From Halochromatium glycolicum (GTDB lineage Bacteria > Pseudomonadota > Gammaproteobacteria > Chromatiales > Chromatiaceae): 48,133 bases of DNA. Under the pieces are notes generated by a model that had not been told where the DNA came from, did not search any database, and was given only the letters and a program-made list of their open reading frames with translations. Made by a program: the position numbers and the translations under genes. The stretch covers positions 1 through 48,133 of the forward strand of contig NZ_NRSJ01000039.1 in assembly GCF_016584085.1 (NCBI RefSeq), given 5' to 3'. Positions within the stretch are counted from its first letter, which is position 1. The number at the start of each line of letters is the position of its first letter. Shown piece after piece: positions 25,136-33,604 of this stretch.

Positions 25136-25574
25136 AAGATCGACCCATCGAGATCCAAGATTGCTATACGTGGGTATGTCTAGGCAGCATGCGCCGCCAC
25201 AGCGACAACCGCGACCCATCGTCTGTTTCGTGCGCGCGAGCAGCCCCTCTTACCGGGAGTGCCAGGCAACAGAACCGAAACGCCGGGCGGTGTCGCGTCG
25301 ATCGCATCAGCCAACAGGCCGCGCATACAGCGCCATCTCAGCCGACTGAAATCCCGCCGCCCCGCCCTGTCGTCTCGACGATGCCCGGGCCCCGGAAGCT
25401 GTGTCGACCCTCACGGCAAGCGGGCGTGTTGCCGGCTATAGTTTGAACGTTCGAGCCTTGCAGTGCGATCGCTATCCATCAATGTGCCGTCATCATCCCG
25501 CCGTCCACTTTCGACCTCCCTGCAGTCAGATCGTCCATTCCTGCTCAGTTCTTGCGGGATGCTGAACTGCGCGC
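25136..25574. other. 439-bp intergenic region, no gene seen
   Basis: Lies between divergent nadC and the DUF1538 operon. Translations in all frames are Ser/Arg/Pro-rich and resemble nothing. Promoters for both units are expected here, but no hexamer pair stands out. I find no repeat shared with other parts of the window. Confidence 0.5.
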
Positions 25575-26312
25575 ATGCTCAAGGCGCTCGCATTGCCGCT
25601 GCTGAGCTCGCTGCGCGACAGCCTGCGTGATCTGACCCCGATCCTCGCGGTCATCCTGGGCTTCCAGTACCTGGTCCTGCGCCAGCCGATACCGGACCTG
25701 GTCGGCCTCCTTGGCGGCGCGCTCCTCGTGGTGATCGGCCTCACCCTGTTCGTCCAAGGCCTCAAGCTCGCCCTCTTCCCGATCGGCGAGACCATGGCGT
25801 CGGACTTCGCCCGCAAGGGAAGCCTGTTCTGGCTGCTCGCCTTCGCGTTCAGCCTCGGCTTCGGCACCACCGTCGCCGAGCCTGCGCTGATCGCGGTCGC
25901 CGACGAGGCCGCACTGGTCGCCGCCGAAGGCGGAATGATCCCAACCACTGACGTCGCACGCGAACGCTACGCCGACGGGTTGCGCTTGACCGTCGCGATG
26001 GCGGTCGGCCTCGCGATCGTCATCGGTGTGCTGCGCATCCTGCGCGGTTGGCCGGTGCACTACCTGATCATCGGCGGCTACCTGGGCGTGGTGCTGATGA
26101 CCGGGATCGCACCGGCAGAGATCGTCGGCATTGCCTATGATTCCGGCGGCGTCACCACCTCGACCATCACGGTACCCTTGGTCACCGCACTCGGTATTGG
26201 GCTCGCCTCGAGTATCGAAGGACGCAATCCCACCGTCGACGGCTTCGGTCTGATCGCCTTCGCCTCGCTGACGCCGATGATCTTCGTGATGGGCTACGGC
26301 ATGCTGGTCTAA
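25575..26312 (+). CDS. DUF1538 membrane protein, first half
   Basis: 245 aa with about six to seven hydrophobic segments. It carries two hallmarks, FGTTVAEPALIAVADEA at ~100 and AYDSGGVTTSTITVPLVTAL at ~195. The next gene encodes a homologous protein with the same two motifs in the same places (FATTIAEPSLIAVAIKA, AYDSGGVTTSTVTVPLVAAL). The pair thus looks like an inverted-repeat or heterodimer transporter whose halves are separate polypeptides. DUF1538 proteins are of unknown function. The Pro/Gly-flanked TTxxEP motif resembles a transport site, but this is inference. Confidence 0.9.
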   Translation: MLKALALPLLSSLRDSLRDLTPILAVILGFQYLVLRQPIPDLVGLLGGALLVVIGLTLFVQGLKLALFPIGETMASDFARKGSLFWLLAFAFSLGFGTTVAEPALIAVADEAALVAAEGGMIPTTDVARERYADGLRLTVAMAVGLAIVIGVLRILRGWPVHYLIIGGYLGVVLMTGIAPAEIVGIAYDSGGVTTSTITVPLVTALGIGLASSIEGRNPTVDGFGLIAFASLTPMIFVMGYGMLV

Positions 26313-26327
26313 AGGCGACTCGACGGC

Positions 26328-27134
26328 ATGGATCTGCAACGCCTGCTCGCTTGGACCGAGCCACTATTCGGTACGATCACCGACGTCCTGCCGATCATCG
26401 CGATCCTGATCGGATTTCAGGTCATGGTGCTGCGACGGCCGATCCCGAACCTCGGGCGTGTCGTGCTCGGCCTCGTGCTCGTCGTGGTGGGTCTGGCCTG
26501 TTTTATCCAGGGACTGCAATCGGCCTTGTTTCCCCTCGGCAAGCTGATGGCCGCACAGCTCACCGATCCCGCCTTTCTCGGCAACACCGGAGACCAAGAA
26601 CACACAACTGCGCACTGGCTCGACTATCATTGGGTCTATCTGTTCGCGTTCGCGATCGGGTTCGCGACCACGATCGCGGAGCCGTCGTTGATCGCCGTGG
26701 CGATCAAGGCGCAGCAGGTCTCCGCCGGCACCATCGCCGCAGGCGGGCTGCGCCTTGCCGTTGCCGTCGGCGTCGCCATCGGACTGACGATCGGCGTCTT
26801 CCGCATCGTCACCGGCACGCCGCTGCACTACTACATCATCGCTGGCTATTGCGTGGTGCTGCTGCAAACGGCCTTTGCCCCGCGCAGTATTGTGGCGCTC
26901 GCCTACGACTCGGGTGGCGTCACCACGTCCACGGTCACCGTGCCCTTGGTCGCCGCGCTCGGGATCGGACTATCGAGCAACATCCCCGGCCGCGACCCGT
27001 TGCTCGACGGCTTCGGCCTGATCGCGTTCGCCAGCCTATTCCCGATCATGAGCGTGCTTGGGTACGCTCAGATCGGGGCCGAGATCACTCGTCTGCGCGC
27101 TCGAGCGCGCACCAAACGCCGCCAGGAGAGCTGA
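26328..27134 (+). CDS. DUF1538 membrane protein, second half
   Basis: 268 aa and about seven hydrophobic segments. It is homologous to the protein just upstream, sharing PIxAxxxGFQ...LRxPIPxL at the N-terminus, the TTIAEPSLIAVA loop and the SGGVTTSTVTVPL motif. It has a short basic C-terminal tail (RLRARARTKRRQES). The start lies 15 bp after the previous stop, and the PII-like gene starts 5 bp after its own stop. The two DUF1538 proteins probably assemble together in the inner membrane, controlled by the PII-like and CBS proteins encoded downstream. Confidence 0.9.
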   Translation: MDLQRLLAWTEPLFGTITDVLPIIAILIGFQVMVLRRPIPNLGRVVLGLVLVVVGLACFIQGLQSALFPLGKLMAAQLTDPAFLGNTGDQEHTTAHWLDYHWVYLFAFAIGFATTIAEPSLIAVAIKAQQVSAGTIAAGGLRLAVAVGVAIGLTIGVFRIVTGTPLHYYIIAGYCVVLLQTAFAPRSIVALAYDSGGVTTSTVTVPLVAALGIGLSSNIPGRDPLLDGFGLIAFASLFPIMSVLGYAQIGAEITRLRARARTKRRQES

Positions 27135-27139
27135 CAGCC

Positions 27140-27490
27140 ATGCATTTCAAGCTCATCATTGCCTTGGTCGAGCGAACCGAAACCCAGCAGGTGCTCGATG
27201 CAGCGCGCGAGGCCGGCGCCACGGGCTCAACCGTAATCAGTCAGGCGCGCGGCGAAGGCGCCGAGAAGCAGAAGACCTTTTTCGGTCTTACACTCGAGAC
27301 TCAGCGGGACGTACTCATGCTGTTGGTCGAAGAGCATCTCGCCCGCCCCATCCTCGAGACCATTGCCGAGGTCGGCCGCTTCGAGGAACGCGCCGGTTGC
27401 GGGATCGCGTTTCAGCTCGATGTCGAAGACGCTGTCGGTATCAGCCATCAGATCCGGGTGCTCGCCGACAAGGTACAGGAGGAGATCTAG
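27140..27490 (+). CDS. PII-like signalling protein
   Basis: 116 aa with a GlnB-type ferredoxin-like fold: MHFKLIIALVERTETQQVLD, AREAGATGSTVISQARGEGA, and the ending EDAVGISHQIRVLADKVQEE. The T-loop region (~40-55, AEKQKTFFGLTLETQ) differs from GlnB/GlnK and has no RGAEY uridylylation tyrosine. It is therefore a PII-like protein, not a classical nitrogen regulator. Its genetic partners are two membrane DUF1538 proteins upstream and a CBS protein 2 bp downstream. A likely job is binding a nucleotide and gating the membrane pair. Confidence 0.88.
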   Translation: MHFKLIIALVERTETQQVLDAAREAGATGSTVISQARGEGAEKQKTFFGLTLETQRDVLMLLVEEHLARPILETIAEVGRFEERAGCGIAFQLDVEDAVGISHQIRVLADKVQEEI

Positions 27491-27492
27491 GC

Positions 27493-27945
27493 ATGCGGGA
27501 CGCTGACGACCTGATCCGCGTGCGCGATGTCATGAAGCCGAACTTCGACCTGGTCGACGGCATGGACACCGTGGCGCAGGCCCTCGAGCGCATGCTGCAC
27601 GTGGACACCAAGTCCTTGATCGTCCGCAAACGCCACGCCGACGACGAATACGGCCTTGTGCTGATCTCCGATATTGCCCGCCAAGTCCTAGCCAAGGACC
27701 GGGCCCCGGAGCGTGTCAACATCTACGAGATCATGTCGAAACCGCTGCTCAGCGTCTCCCCGACAATGGACATCCGCTATTGCGCAAGACTGTTCAATCG
27801 CTTCGACCTCTCGCGCGCACCGGTTGTTGAGCATGACGAGGTCATTGGCATCGTCAGTCTGACCGATCTTGTCGTCAAAGGCATGCTGCCACGCCGCCAT
27901 CGCAGGCGGCGCAGCGCCGGCAAACGCGGTACCGAGAACGGATAG
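27493..27945 (+). CDS. CBS-domain protein
   Basis: 150 aa made of two CBS motifs, VRDVMKPNFDLVDGMDTVAQ at ~10-70 and IYEIMSKPLLSVSPTMDI at ~78-132, with a basic tail (RRHRRRRSAGKRG). CBS pairs bind adenosine nucleotides and act as energy or ion sensors. It begins 2 bp after the PII-like stop, so it is translationally coupled. It and the PII-like protein are probably two nucleotide-sensing regulators of the same DUF1538 membrane complex. Confidence 0.9.
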   Translation: MRDADDLIRVRDVMKPNFDLVDGMDTVAQALERMLHVDTKSLIVRKRHADDEYGLVLISDIARQVLAKDRAPERVNIYEIMSKPLLSVSPTMDIRYCARLFNRFDLSRAPVVEHDEVIGIVSLTDLVVKGMLPRRHRRRRSAGKRGTENG

Positions 27946-27963
27946 CAACGTCACCCGGAACCC

Positions 27964-28554
27964 GTGATAACGCAGCGCCGAACCAGGTTGATCGATGCCG
28001 ACGGACGGCTTGCCATCGCACGCTGGCGGCCCTCGCCCAATGCCGACGAGCGCCCGCGCGGGGTCGAGCCGGACCTGCTCGTGATCCATAGCATCAGCCT
28101 GCCGCCGGGTGAATTCGGCGGCCCCTGGATCGAGCAGCTCTTCTGCAACCAGCTCGACCTCGACGCCCATCCCTACTTTGCCACTCTGGCCGGGCTCCGC
28201 GTCTCGGCCCACCTGGTGATCCGGCGCGATGGTGAACTGCTGCAATTCGTCGCACTCCACCGCCGCGCCTGGCACGCGGGCCGCTCATCCTTCAGAGGGC
28301 GCCCGGAATGCAACGACTACGCGATCGGCATCGAGCTCGAAGGGACGGATCAAACGCCCTTCAGCGATGCACAGTACAGGCAGCTTGCCCGCGTGACAGG
28401 ACTGATCCGCACAGGTTATCCGGCAATCACTGCCGACCGCATCACCGGGCACCAGAACATCGCCCCGGGACGCAAGACCGACCCCGGCCCGACCTTCGAC
28501 TGGGAGCGCTATCTCGCCGCCGTCCCCGCGCGCGTAACCCCGCCGACCGACTGA
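27964..28554 (+). CDS. ampD: 1,6-anhydro-N-acetylmuramyl-L-alanine amidase AmpD
   Basis: 196 aa from a GTG at 27964. Amidase_2 fold with predicted zinc ligands H42 (LLVIHSISLPPG), H163 (ITGHQNIAPGRKTDPG) and D173. These correspond to H34, H154 and D164 of E. coli AmpD. The cytosolic enzyme cuts the peptide from anhydromuropeptides in wall recycling, and its loss derepresses AmpC in some species. Length is near the usual ~187 aa. It follows the CBS gene by 18 bp and may be co-transcribed by chance. Confidence 0.94.
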   Translation: MITQRRTRLIDADGRLAIARWRPSPNADERPRGVEPDLLVIHSISLPPGEFGGPWIEQLFCNQLDLDAHPYFATLAGLRVSAHLVIRRDGELLQFVALHRRAWHAGRSSFRGRPECNDYAIGIELEGTDQTPFSDAQYRQLARVTGLIRTGYPAITADRITGHQNIAPGRKTDPGPTFDWERYLAAVPARVTPPTD

Positions 28555-28585
28555 TCGGGGCTCGCTCCCGGCCGGGCGCCAAACG

Positions 28586-28636
28586 AACGGTCATGGCACG
28601 GCGTGCCACCCCGGACGATAAATGTCGCGTGATTCA
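28586..28636 (-). repeat. Dispersed intergenic repeat B, copy 1
   Basis: About 51 bp, recurring at 37463-37511 in the opposite orientation with a few changes and a 2-bp length difference. The shared core is TGAATCACGCG, then ATCGTCCGGGGTGGCAC and GTGCCATGA.CGTT. In this copy the core includes a perfect hairpin, TGGCACGCCGTGCCA. It lies between ampD and a convergent phosphoesterase gene and may act as a transcription-end hairpin. Confidence 0.7.
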
Positions 28637-28653
28637 GGGTAAGCCAGAGCGCG

Positions 28654-29496
28654 CTAGCGGGCGGCGACAGCGGCAGCAGCAGCAGGGCGCGGTGCCGGTT
28701 GGGGTTGCGGCACGGGCTGCTCGGAGGTCAGCACCTGGTGCGCCTCGGTCCAGCGCAAGAGCTCGATCGTACCGTCATGATGCTCGACGAGCGCGGTACA
28801 GCTCTCGACCCAGTCGCCGCAGTTGCAATAGCTCACACCATCGATCTCCCGGATCTCGGCGTGATGGATGTGGCCGCAGATCATGCCGTTGACCTCTTGC
28901 CGGCGCGCCTCGTCGGCGACGGCCTGCTCGAAGTTCCCGATATAGTTGACCGCGTTCTTGACCCGATGCTTGAGGTAGGCAGCGAGGGACCAATAGCCGA
29001 AGCCGAAACGGCGCCGGAGCGCATTCAGGCGGTGATTGGCTGCGAGCAGCAAGTCATAAAGCCGCGACCCCAGCATCGCCAGCCAACGGCCGTTCTGGAC
29101 CACCTGATCGAACTTGTCGCCGTGCATGATCAGGAAACGGCGGCCATCAGCGGTCTCATGGACGATCTCGTCCCGCAGTCGGACGTTGCCGAACTCGGAG
29201 CCAAGATGGCCGCGCAAGACCTCGTCGTGATTGCCGGGCACATAGACAACGTCGGTGCCACCGCGCGCCTTGTCCAGGATCGCACGCACCACATTGTTGT
29301 GGGCTTGCGGCCAGAACAGACCGCCCTTCATCGCCCAAACATCGATGATATCGCCCACCAGGTACAGCTGCTTGCACTCGGTCGACTGCAGAAAATCGAG
29401 CAGAAACTCGGCTTGGCAGCCGCGGAAGCCAAGGTGAACATCCGAGATCCAGATGCTCCGGTACTTCAGCGGCCGCAGATGGGTCACCTGACTCAT
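28654..29496 (-). CDS. Metallophosphoesterase, UDP-2,3-diacylglucosamine diphosphatase-like
   Basis: 280 aa from ATG at 29496. Calcineurin-type metal motifs in order are SDVHLGF, GDIIDVW, PGNHDE, HGDKFD and CGHIHHAEI. The layout matches the longer LpxH-related proteins (UDP-2,3-diacylglucosamine pyrophosphatase, lipid A step 4) found outside the enterics. The helical insert between HGDKFD and CGHIHH also fits. The C-terminus ends in a Pro/Ala/Gln-rich low-complexity tail. The exact substrate is inferred from the family. Confidence 0.85.
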   Translation of the reverse strand: MSQVTHLRPLKYRSIWISDVHLGFRGCQAEFLLDFLQSTECKQLYLVGDIIDVWAMKGGLFWPQAHNNVVRAILDKARGGTDVVYVPGNHDEVLRGHLGSEFGNVRLRDEIVHETADGRRFLIMHGDKFDQVVQNGRWLAMLGSRLYDLLLAANHRLNALRRRFGFGYWSLAAYLKHRVKNAVNYIGNFEQAVADEARRQEVNGMICGHIHHAEIREIDGVSYCNCGDWVESCTALVEHHDGTIELLRWTEAHQVLTSEQPVPQPQPAPRPAAAAAVAAR

Positions 29497-29819
29497 GTCG
29501 TTCAGGTCCTCGTAAGCTATCGGTACCCGACATGGTCTCGCGCCTTTGTTGCGACAGCATGGACAGCCTATGAAGATCTGGTGAAAAGGGACATCCCCCG
29601 CGCGATCCCTAGCTGCGCAACCACGCGCTGGAATAGCCTGAGGATTCCGCCTCGTTGTGCCCTGCTGGCCTGTTTGCGAGCAGGCCCGCGGAACAGACCC
29701 TGATGGCCGTTCAACCGCCGTTTCTGCGTTCCACTGCTGGCGATGCGAGGATCGGACATCCGGAACAGCGTTAGCAGCGGTATATACTGGCGGATTAAGC
29801 CGATGAGAGGAGTATTTCC
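29497..29819. other. 323-bp divergent promoter region of the phosphoesterase and argG genes
   Basis: No gene seen. The last 60 bp before argG contain a TATACT-like -10 (about 29782-29787) with no good -35, and a clear GAGAGGAG ribosome site before the argG ATG. No repeat is shared with other intergenic regions. Confidence 0.5.
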
Positions 29820-31040
29820 ATGGCACGCAATTCCGTGAACAAGGTCGTTCTCGCCTATTCGGGCGGGCTCGACACCTCCGTGATCCTGACCTGGCTGCAG
29901 CAAGAGTATGACTGTGAGGTCGTCACCTTTACCGCCGATATCGGTCAGGGTGAGGAGGTCGAGCCGGCCCGCGCAAAGGCCGAGGCGGCCGGGATCAAGG
30001 AGATCTATATCGAGGACCTGCGCGAGGAGTTCGTTCGCGATTTCGTCTATCCGATGTTCCGCGCCAACGCGATCTACGAGGGCGAGTATCTGCTCGGCAC
30101 CTCGATCGCCCGCCCGCTGATCGCTAAGCGCCTGGTCGAGATCGCCGCCGAGACCGGTGCCGACACGATCAGCCACGGCGCCACCGGCAAGGGCAACGAT
30201 CAGGTCCGGTTCGAGATCAATGCGCTTGCGCTGAACCCCGAGATCAAGATCATCGCGCCCTGGCGAGAATGGGATCTGCTCTCGCGCGAGAAGCTGATGG
30301 CCTATGCGGCCGAGCATGGCGTGCCGGTCGAGATGAAGCGCGACGGCAGCAAGTCACCCTATTCGATGGACGCCAACCTGCTGCACATCTCCTACGAGGG
30401 CTATGACCTCGAGGACCCTTGGGTCGAGCCCGGGTCGGCGATGTGGCGCTGGACGCGCAATCCGGAGGACGCCCCGGACACCCCGCGCGAGCTGGAGCTG
30501 ACCTTCACCGCCGGCGACATCACCGCGATCGACGGCAAGGTGATGAGCCCGGCCGAGGTGCTCGCCGAGCTGAACCGGATCGGCGGCGAGCACGGGATCG
30601 GCCGCGCCGACATCGTCGAGAACCGCTACGTCGGGATGAAATCGCGCGGCTGCTACGAGACGCCCGGCGGCACCATCATGCTCAAGGCGCACCGCGCGAT
30701 GGAGTCACTGACCCTCGACCGCGAGGCCGCCCACCTCAAGGACGAGCTGATGCCGCGCTACGCGACGCTGATCTACAACGGCTACTGGTTCAGCCCTGAA
30801 CGCAGGATGCTGCAGGCGGCGATCGACGAGAGCCAACAGGTGGTCAACGGCAAGGTGCGGCTGCGGCTCTACAAGGGGAATCTGATAGTGGTCGGCCGCC
30901 AGTCCGACACCGACAGCCTGTTCGACGAGTCGATCGCGACCTTCGAGGATGACGCCGGGGCCTACGATCAAGGCGACGCGACCGGCTTCATCAAGCTGAA
31001 TGCGCTGCGGCTGCGGGTCGCAGGTCGCCGCAAGCGCTGA
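29820..31040 (+). CDS. argG: Argininosuccinate synthase
   Basis: 406 aa, the normal length for the short-type enzyme. It joins citrulline and aspartate with ATP in arginine synthesis. The ATP-pyrophosphatase loop AYSGGLDTS is at residues 13-21. Further signatures are SHGATGKGNDQVRFE, IIAPWREWDL, MKRDGSKSPYSMDANLLHIS and ETPGGTIMLKAHRA. A GAGAGGAG site precedes the ATG at 29820. It is convergent with the DUF971 gene, with ten bases between stops. Confidence 0.97.
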   Translation: MARNSVNKVVLAYSGGLDTSVILTWLQQEYDCEVVTFTADIGQGEEVEPARAKAEAAGIKEIYIEDLREEFVRDFVYPMFRANAIYEGEYLLGTSIARPLIAKRLVEIAAETGADTISHGATGKGNDQVRFEINALALNPEIKIIAPWREWDLLSREKLMAYAAEHGVPVEMKRDGSKSPYSMDANLLHISYEGYDLEDPWVEPGSAMWRWTRNPEDAPDTPRELELTFTAGDITAIDGKVMSPAEVLAELNRIGGEHGIGRADIVENRYVGMKSRGCYETPGGTIMLKAHRAMESLTLDREAAHLKDELMPRYATLIYNGYWFSPERRMLQAAIDESQQVVNGKVRLRLYKGNLIVVGRQSDTDSLFDESIATFEDDAGAYDQGDATGFIKLNALRLRVAGRRKR

Positions 31041-31050
31041 GTCAGGCCCT

Positions 31051-31494
31051 TTAGCCGGCAGCCTGAGCCTGCTGCTGCGCCGGCAGCTCGGCGGGCTCAT
31101 CACCGCGCTCGCGCAGGGTCTCGAACGGGTCCGGCGCGGTGCGCTTGCGCCCGGCATCCTTCAGGCGATCGAGATAATCGAGCCACAGGGGCTGCCAGCC
31201 GCGGCCAAGCTTATAGAGGTACTGCCAGTCGTAGAGGCCGGAGCGGTGGCCGTCGTCGAAGATGATCTTCACCGCGTAGCTACCGATCTGTTCTAGATCG
31301 CGGATGTTCACATGCTCCTTGCCCACCTGCAGCTTGGCCTGATCTGGCGTGTGTCCTCGCACCTCAGCAGAGGGTGAGTAGACGCGCAGATACTCACAGG
31401 GGAGCCGGAAACGGGCGCCATCATCGTAGGCGATCTCCAGCACATGCGATTTCTGGTGAAGATTGAACTCGGTGGGAATCGGATTCTTATCCAT
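31051..31494 (-). CDS. DUF971 (gamma-butyrobetaine hydroxylase N-terminal-like) protein
   Basis: 147 aa. The DUF971 core has EIAYDDGARFRLPCEYLRVY, SPSAEVRGHTPDQAKLQVGK, ISYAVK-like IGSYAVKIIFDDGH, and SGLYDWQYLYKLG. A Gln/Ala-rich tail follows. Small DUF971 proteins are linked to Fe-S cluster assembly and carrier roles (ApbC/Mrp fusions occur), but the biochemical function is not settled. It lies 80 bp upstream of hemH on the complementary reading order, hemH being first in transcription. Confidence 0.88.
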   Translation of the reverse strand: MDKNPIPTEFNLHQKSHVLEIAYDDGARFRLPCEYLRVYSPSAEVRGHTPDQAKLQVGKEHVNIRDLEQIGSYAVKIIFDDGHRSGLYDWQYLYKLGRGWQPLWLDYLDRLKDAGRKRTAPDPFETLRERGDEPAELPAQQQAQAAG

Positions 31495-31574
31495 CGGTCA
31501 GCGGGTCAGGTTAATCTGTCACTGCTCCCGCAGGTGCGGACTTGGACCGCATTTACAACAGAGCACACTGAGGC

Positions 31575-32627
31575 TTAGGCGGCAGCCTTCGACAGCGCGG
31601 TCACCTCGGGCCAGCCAGCGCAATGCCGTTCGACCAGACCGGCGAGCATCTGCAGATGGGCCGGATCATCGTTGAGGCAGGGGATGTAGTGATACTCCTT
31701 ACCTCCAGCCTCCAGGAAGTACCCTCGGTTCTCGACCGCGATCTCTTCGAGCGTCTCAAGGCAGTCGGCCGAGAAGCCGGGCGCAATCACATGGACGCTC
31801 TGAACGCCATCGGCGCCCCAGAGCTTGAGCGTCTCATCGGTGTAGGGCTGCAGCCATTCGTCCCGCCCGACCCGCGATTGGAACGAGACCATCCAGCGAT
31901 CGTCGTCTAGCCCGAGCCGCTCGGCCACCAGCCGTGCCGTCTTGTGGCAATGGCAGTGATAGGGATCACCGGCCATGAAGTAACGCTTCGGGATACCGTG
32001 GAACGAGAACATCAGCTGTTCCGGCTCACCCTTTTCGGCCCAGGCCGCCCGGATGCTGTCGCAGAGCGCATCGATGTAGCCGGGCTCGTCATGATAGTGA
32101 TTGACGAAGCGCAGCTCTGGCAGCCAGCGCCAGGTCGTCAGCTCGTTGGTCACGGCGTCGAAGGTCGAGGCGGTCGTCGTCGCGGAATACTGTGGATAGA
32201 GCGGCAGCACCAGCAGCCGACGCACGTTGGCCTCCTTCAACCGCCCCAGCGCCTCGGCAACGGAAGGCTTGCCGTAGCGCATGCCCAGCTCGACATGGAC
32301 GTTGTTACCGAGCCGATCGGTAAGCAGCTCTTGCAAGCCTGCTGCCTGACGCCGGGCGACATCGAGCAGCGGCGAGCCCTTGTCAGTCCAAACCGCCTGA
32401 TACGCCTTCGCCGAGCGGCTCGGCCGCACGCGCAGGATGACCCCATGGAGGATCAGCCACCAGATCGGGCGCGGAACCTCGACGACGCGCGGGTCTTTGA
32501 GGAACTCGGCGAGGTAACGCCGAACCGCTGTTGGCGTCGGCGCCTCCGGCGTTCCCAGATTCAGCATCAGCACGCCGAGGTGCTCCGACATGTCGTGCTC
32601 GAAGCCGACGATGTTCTTGTACTTCAT
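31575..32627 (-). CDS. hemH: Ferrochelatase
   Basis: 350 aa from ATG at 32627 (MKYKNIVGFEHD). It inserts Fe2+ into protoporphyrin IX to make protohaem. The family signatures VLMLNLGTPEAPTP, LVLPLYPQYSATTTAS, MFSFHGIPKRYFMAGDPYHC (metal-site His), SFQSRVGRDEWLQPYTDE and VIAPGFSADCLETLEEI are all present. In a phototroph this step competes with bacteriochlorophyll synthesis for the same porphyrin. The DUF971 gene follows 80 bp downstream and may be co-transcribed. Confidence 0.96.
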   Translation of the reverse strand: MKYKNIVGFEHDMSEHLGVLMLNLGTPEAPTPTAVRRYLAEFLKDPRVVEVPRPIWWLILHGVILRVRPSRSAKAYQAVWTDKGSPLLDVARRQAAGLQELLTDRLGNNVHVELGMRYGKPSVAEALGRLKEANVRRLLVLPLYPQYSATTTASTFDAVTNELTTWRWLPELRFVNHYHDEPGYIDALCDSIRAAWAEKGEPEQLMFSFHGIPKRYFMAGDPYHCHCHKTARLVAERLGLDDDRWMVSFQSRVGRDEWLQPYTDETLKLWGADGVQSVHVIAPGFSADCLETLEEIAVENRGYFLEAGGKEYHYIPCLNDDPAHLQMLAGLVERHCAGWPEVTALSKAAA

Positions 32628-32831
32628 CGAGGTCCCGTAGGTTTCAGGTTGTCCCTGGTCAACACTTGTGAGACTACAGATTGGCGCGCGCAGCACCGGG
32701 TTTCAACCGGATTGCGCAATTCCCTCACCGCTGAGACAGCTTAGAAGCCCTAACAGGATGCCCCCTGTCACCAAATAGATCAGGAGGTTGCGCGAGTCAA
32801 ACGGCTGTTTTGCCAGGGCCTCTAAGCCTGT

Positions 32832-33386
32832 TCAATGCTCGCGTTTCAGCTTGTTGAGCTCCTTGTAGATCGCCCGGAAGCGCTCCGGATCGGATTGCCC
32901 GAACAGCGGGTCCTGGGCAGCGGGCACCACCGCCTGGATCTCGGCCCAGGCGTCCTCACTCAGACAGGCATCGGCGAGCGGGAATGCCTGCTCGTCTTCA
33001 AGGCGCATGTGCTCGCGCAGCTGCGCGATCAGCTCCCGGCCTTGGCGCTCGACGTCATCACGCCGCAATACCTCCTCATGGACGATGCCCTCAAGCGATT
33101 CCTTGAAGCGCCGGTTGAGTTGCCCAAGCGAGTGGTGCTGCTTCATCAGCTGACCGAGAATGGCATGGCCCGCCCCTTCCTGCGCTAGCACGCGCTCGAA
33201 GATGCGGTCTTCACAGGGGTGGTGCGACTGATCCGCATAGTCGGTCAGATATTCCATCAGTTCGCACATCAGTTCGTAATCCGGCTCGAGACCGTCGCGG
33301 AACTGATCGAGCAAGCCCTCGAGCAACATCAGCAACTGGGCAAGCCGGCGATGGTCATGACCAAGACGCTCCAATAATGGATTCAT
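32832..33386 (-). CDS. Hemerythrin-domain protein
   Basis: 184 aa. A four-helix bundle with the di-iron ligand pattern: HDH near residue 10, SHHPCEDRIFERV near 55, KQHHSLGQL near 83, and HMRLEDEQAFP near 125. Such proteins bind O2 or NO, or help repair iron centres. It stands alone, with the 14-bp tandem array immediately upstream of its start. Confidence 0.92.
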   Translation of the reverse strand: MNPLLERLGHDHRRLAQLLMLLEGLLDQFRDGLEPDYELMCELMEYLTDYADQSHHPCEDRIFERVLAQEGAGHAILGQLMKQHHSLGQLNRRFKESLEGIVHEEVLRRDDVERQGRELIAQLREHMRLEDEQAFPLADACLSEDAWAEIQAVVPAAQDPLFGQSDPERFRAIYKELNKLKREH

Positions 33387-33445
33387 TCAGGCTACCTCGT
33401 TGCGTTTACATCAATCGACGGGTCGGTCAGGAGCGGCCCGGTGCC

Positions 33446-33585
33446 AGCCCGGTCTGCTCAGCCCGGTCTGCTCAGCCCGGTCTGCTCAGCCCGGTCTGCT
33501 CAGCCCGGTCTGCTCAGCCCGGTCCGCTCAGCCCGGTCCGCTCAGCCCGGTCCGCTCAGCTTGGTCCGCTCAGCTTGGTCCGCTG
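33446..33585. repeat. 14-bp tandem repeat, ten units
   Basis: Ten contiguous 14-bp units: five AGCCCGGTCTGCTC, then three AGCCCGGTCCGCTC, then two AGCTTGGTCCGCT(C/G). The graded change along the array shows stepwise duplication. The period is not a multiple of three, so any frame through it encodes a 14-residue repeat. It fills the gap between the divergently placed hemerythrin start and the end of the K+ channel gene, so it lies within the hemerythrin upstream region. Confidence 0.97.
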
Positions 33586-33604
33586 CATTGGCCTGCCGCC
33601 AGCC

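Noticed and set aside
26351..27490. Long N-terminal extension of the PII-like frame across the second DUF1538 gene
   Set aside because: The extension is an out-of-frame, Arg-rich shadow; PII similarity starts exactly at ATG 27140.
33446..33585. Tandem array considered as a CRISPR array
   Set aside because: Units are contiguous 14-mers with no unique spacers and no cas genes nearby.
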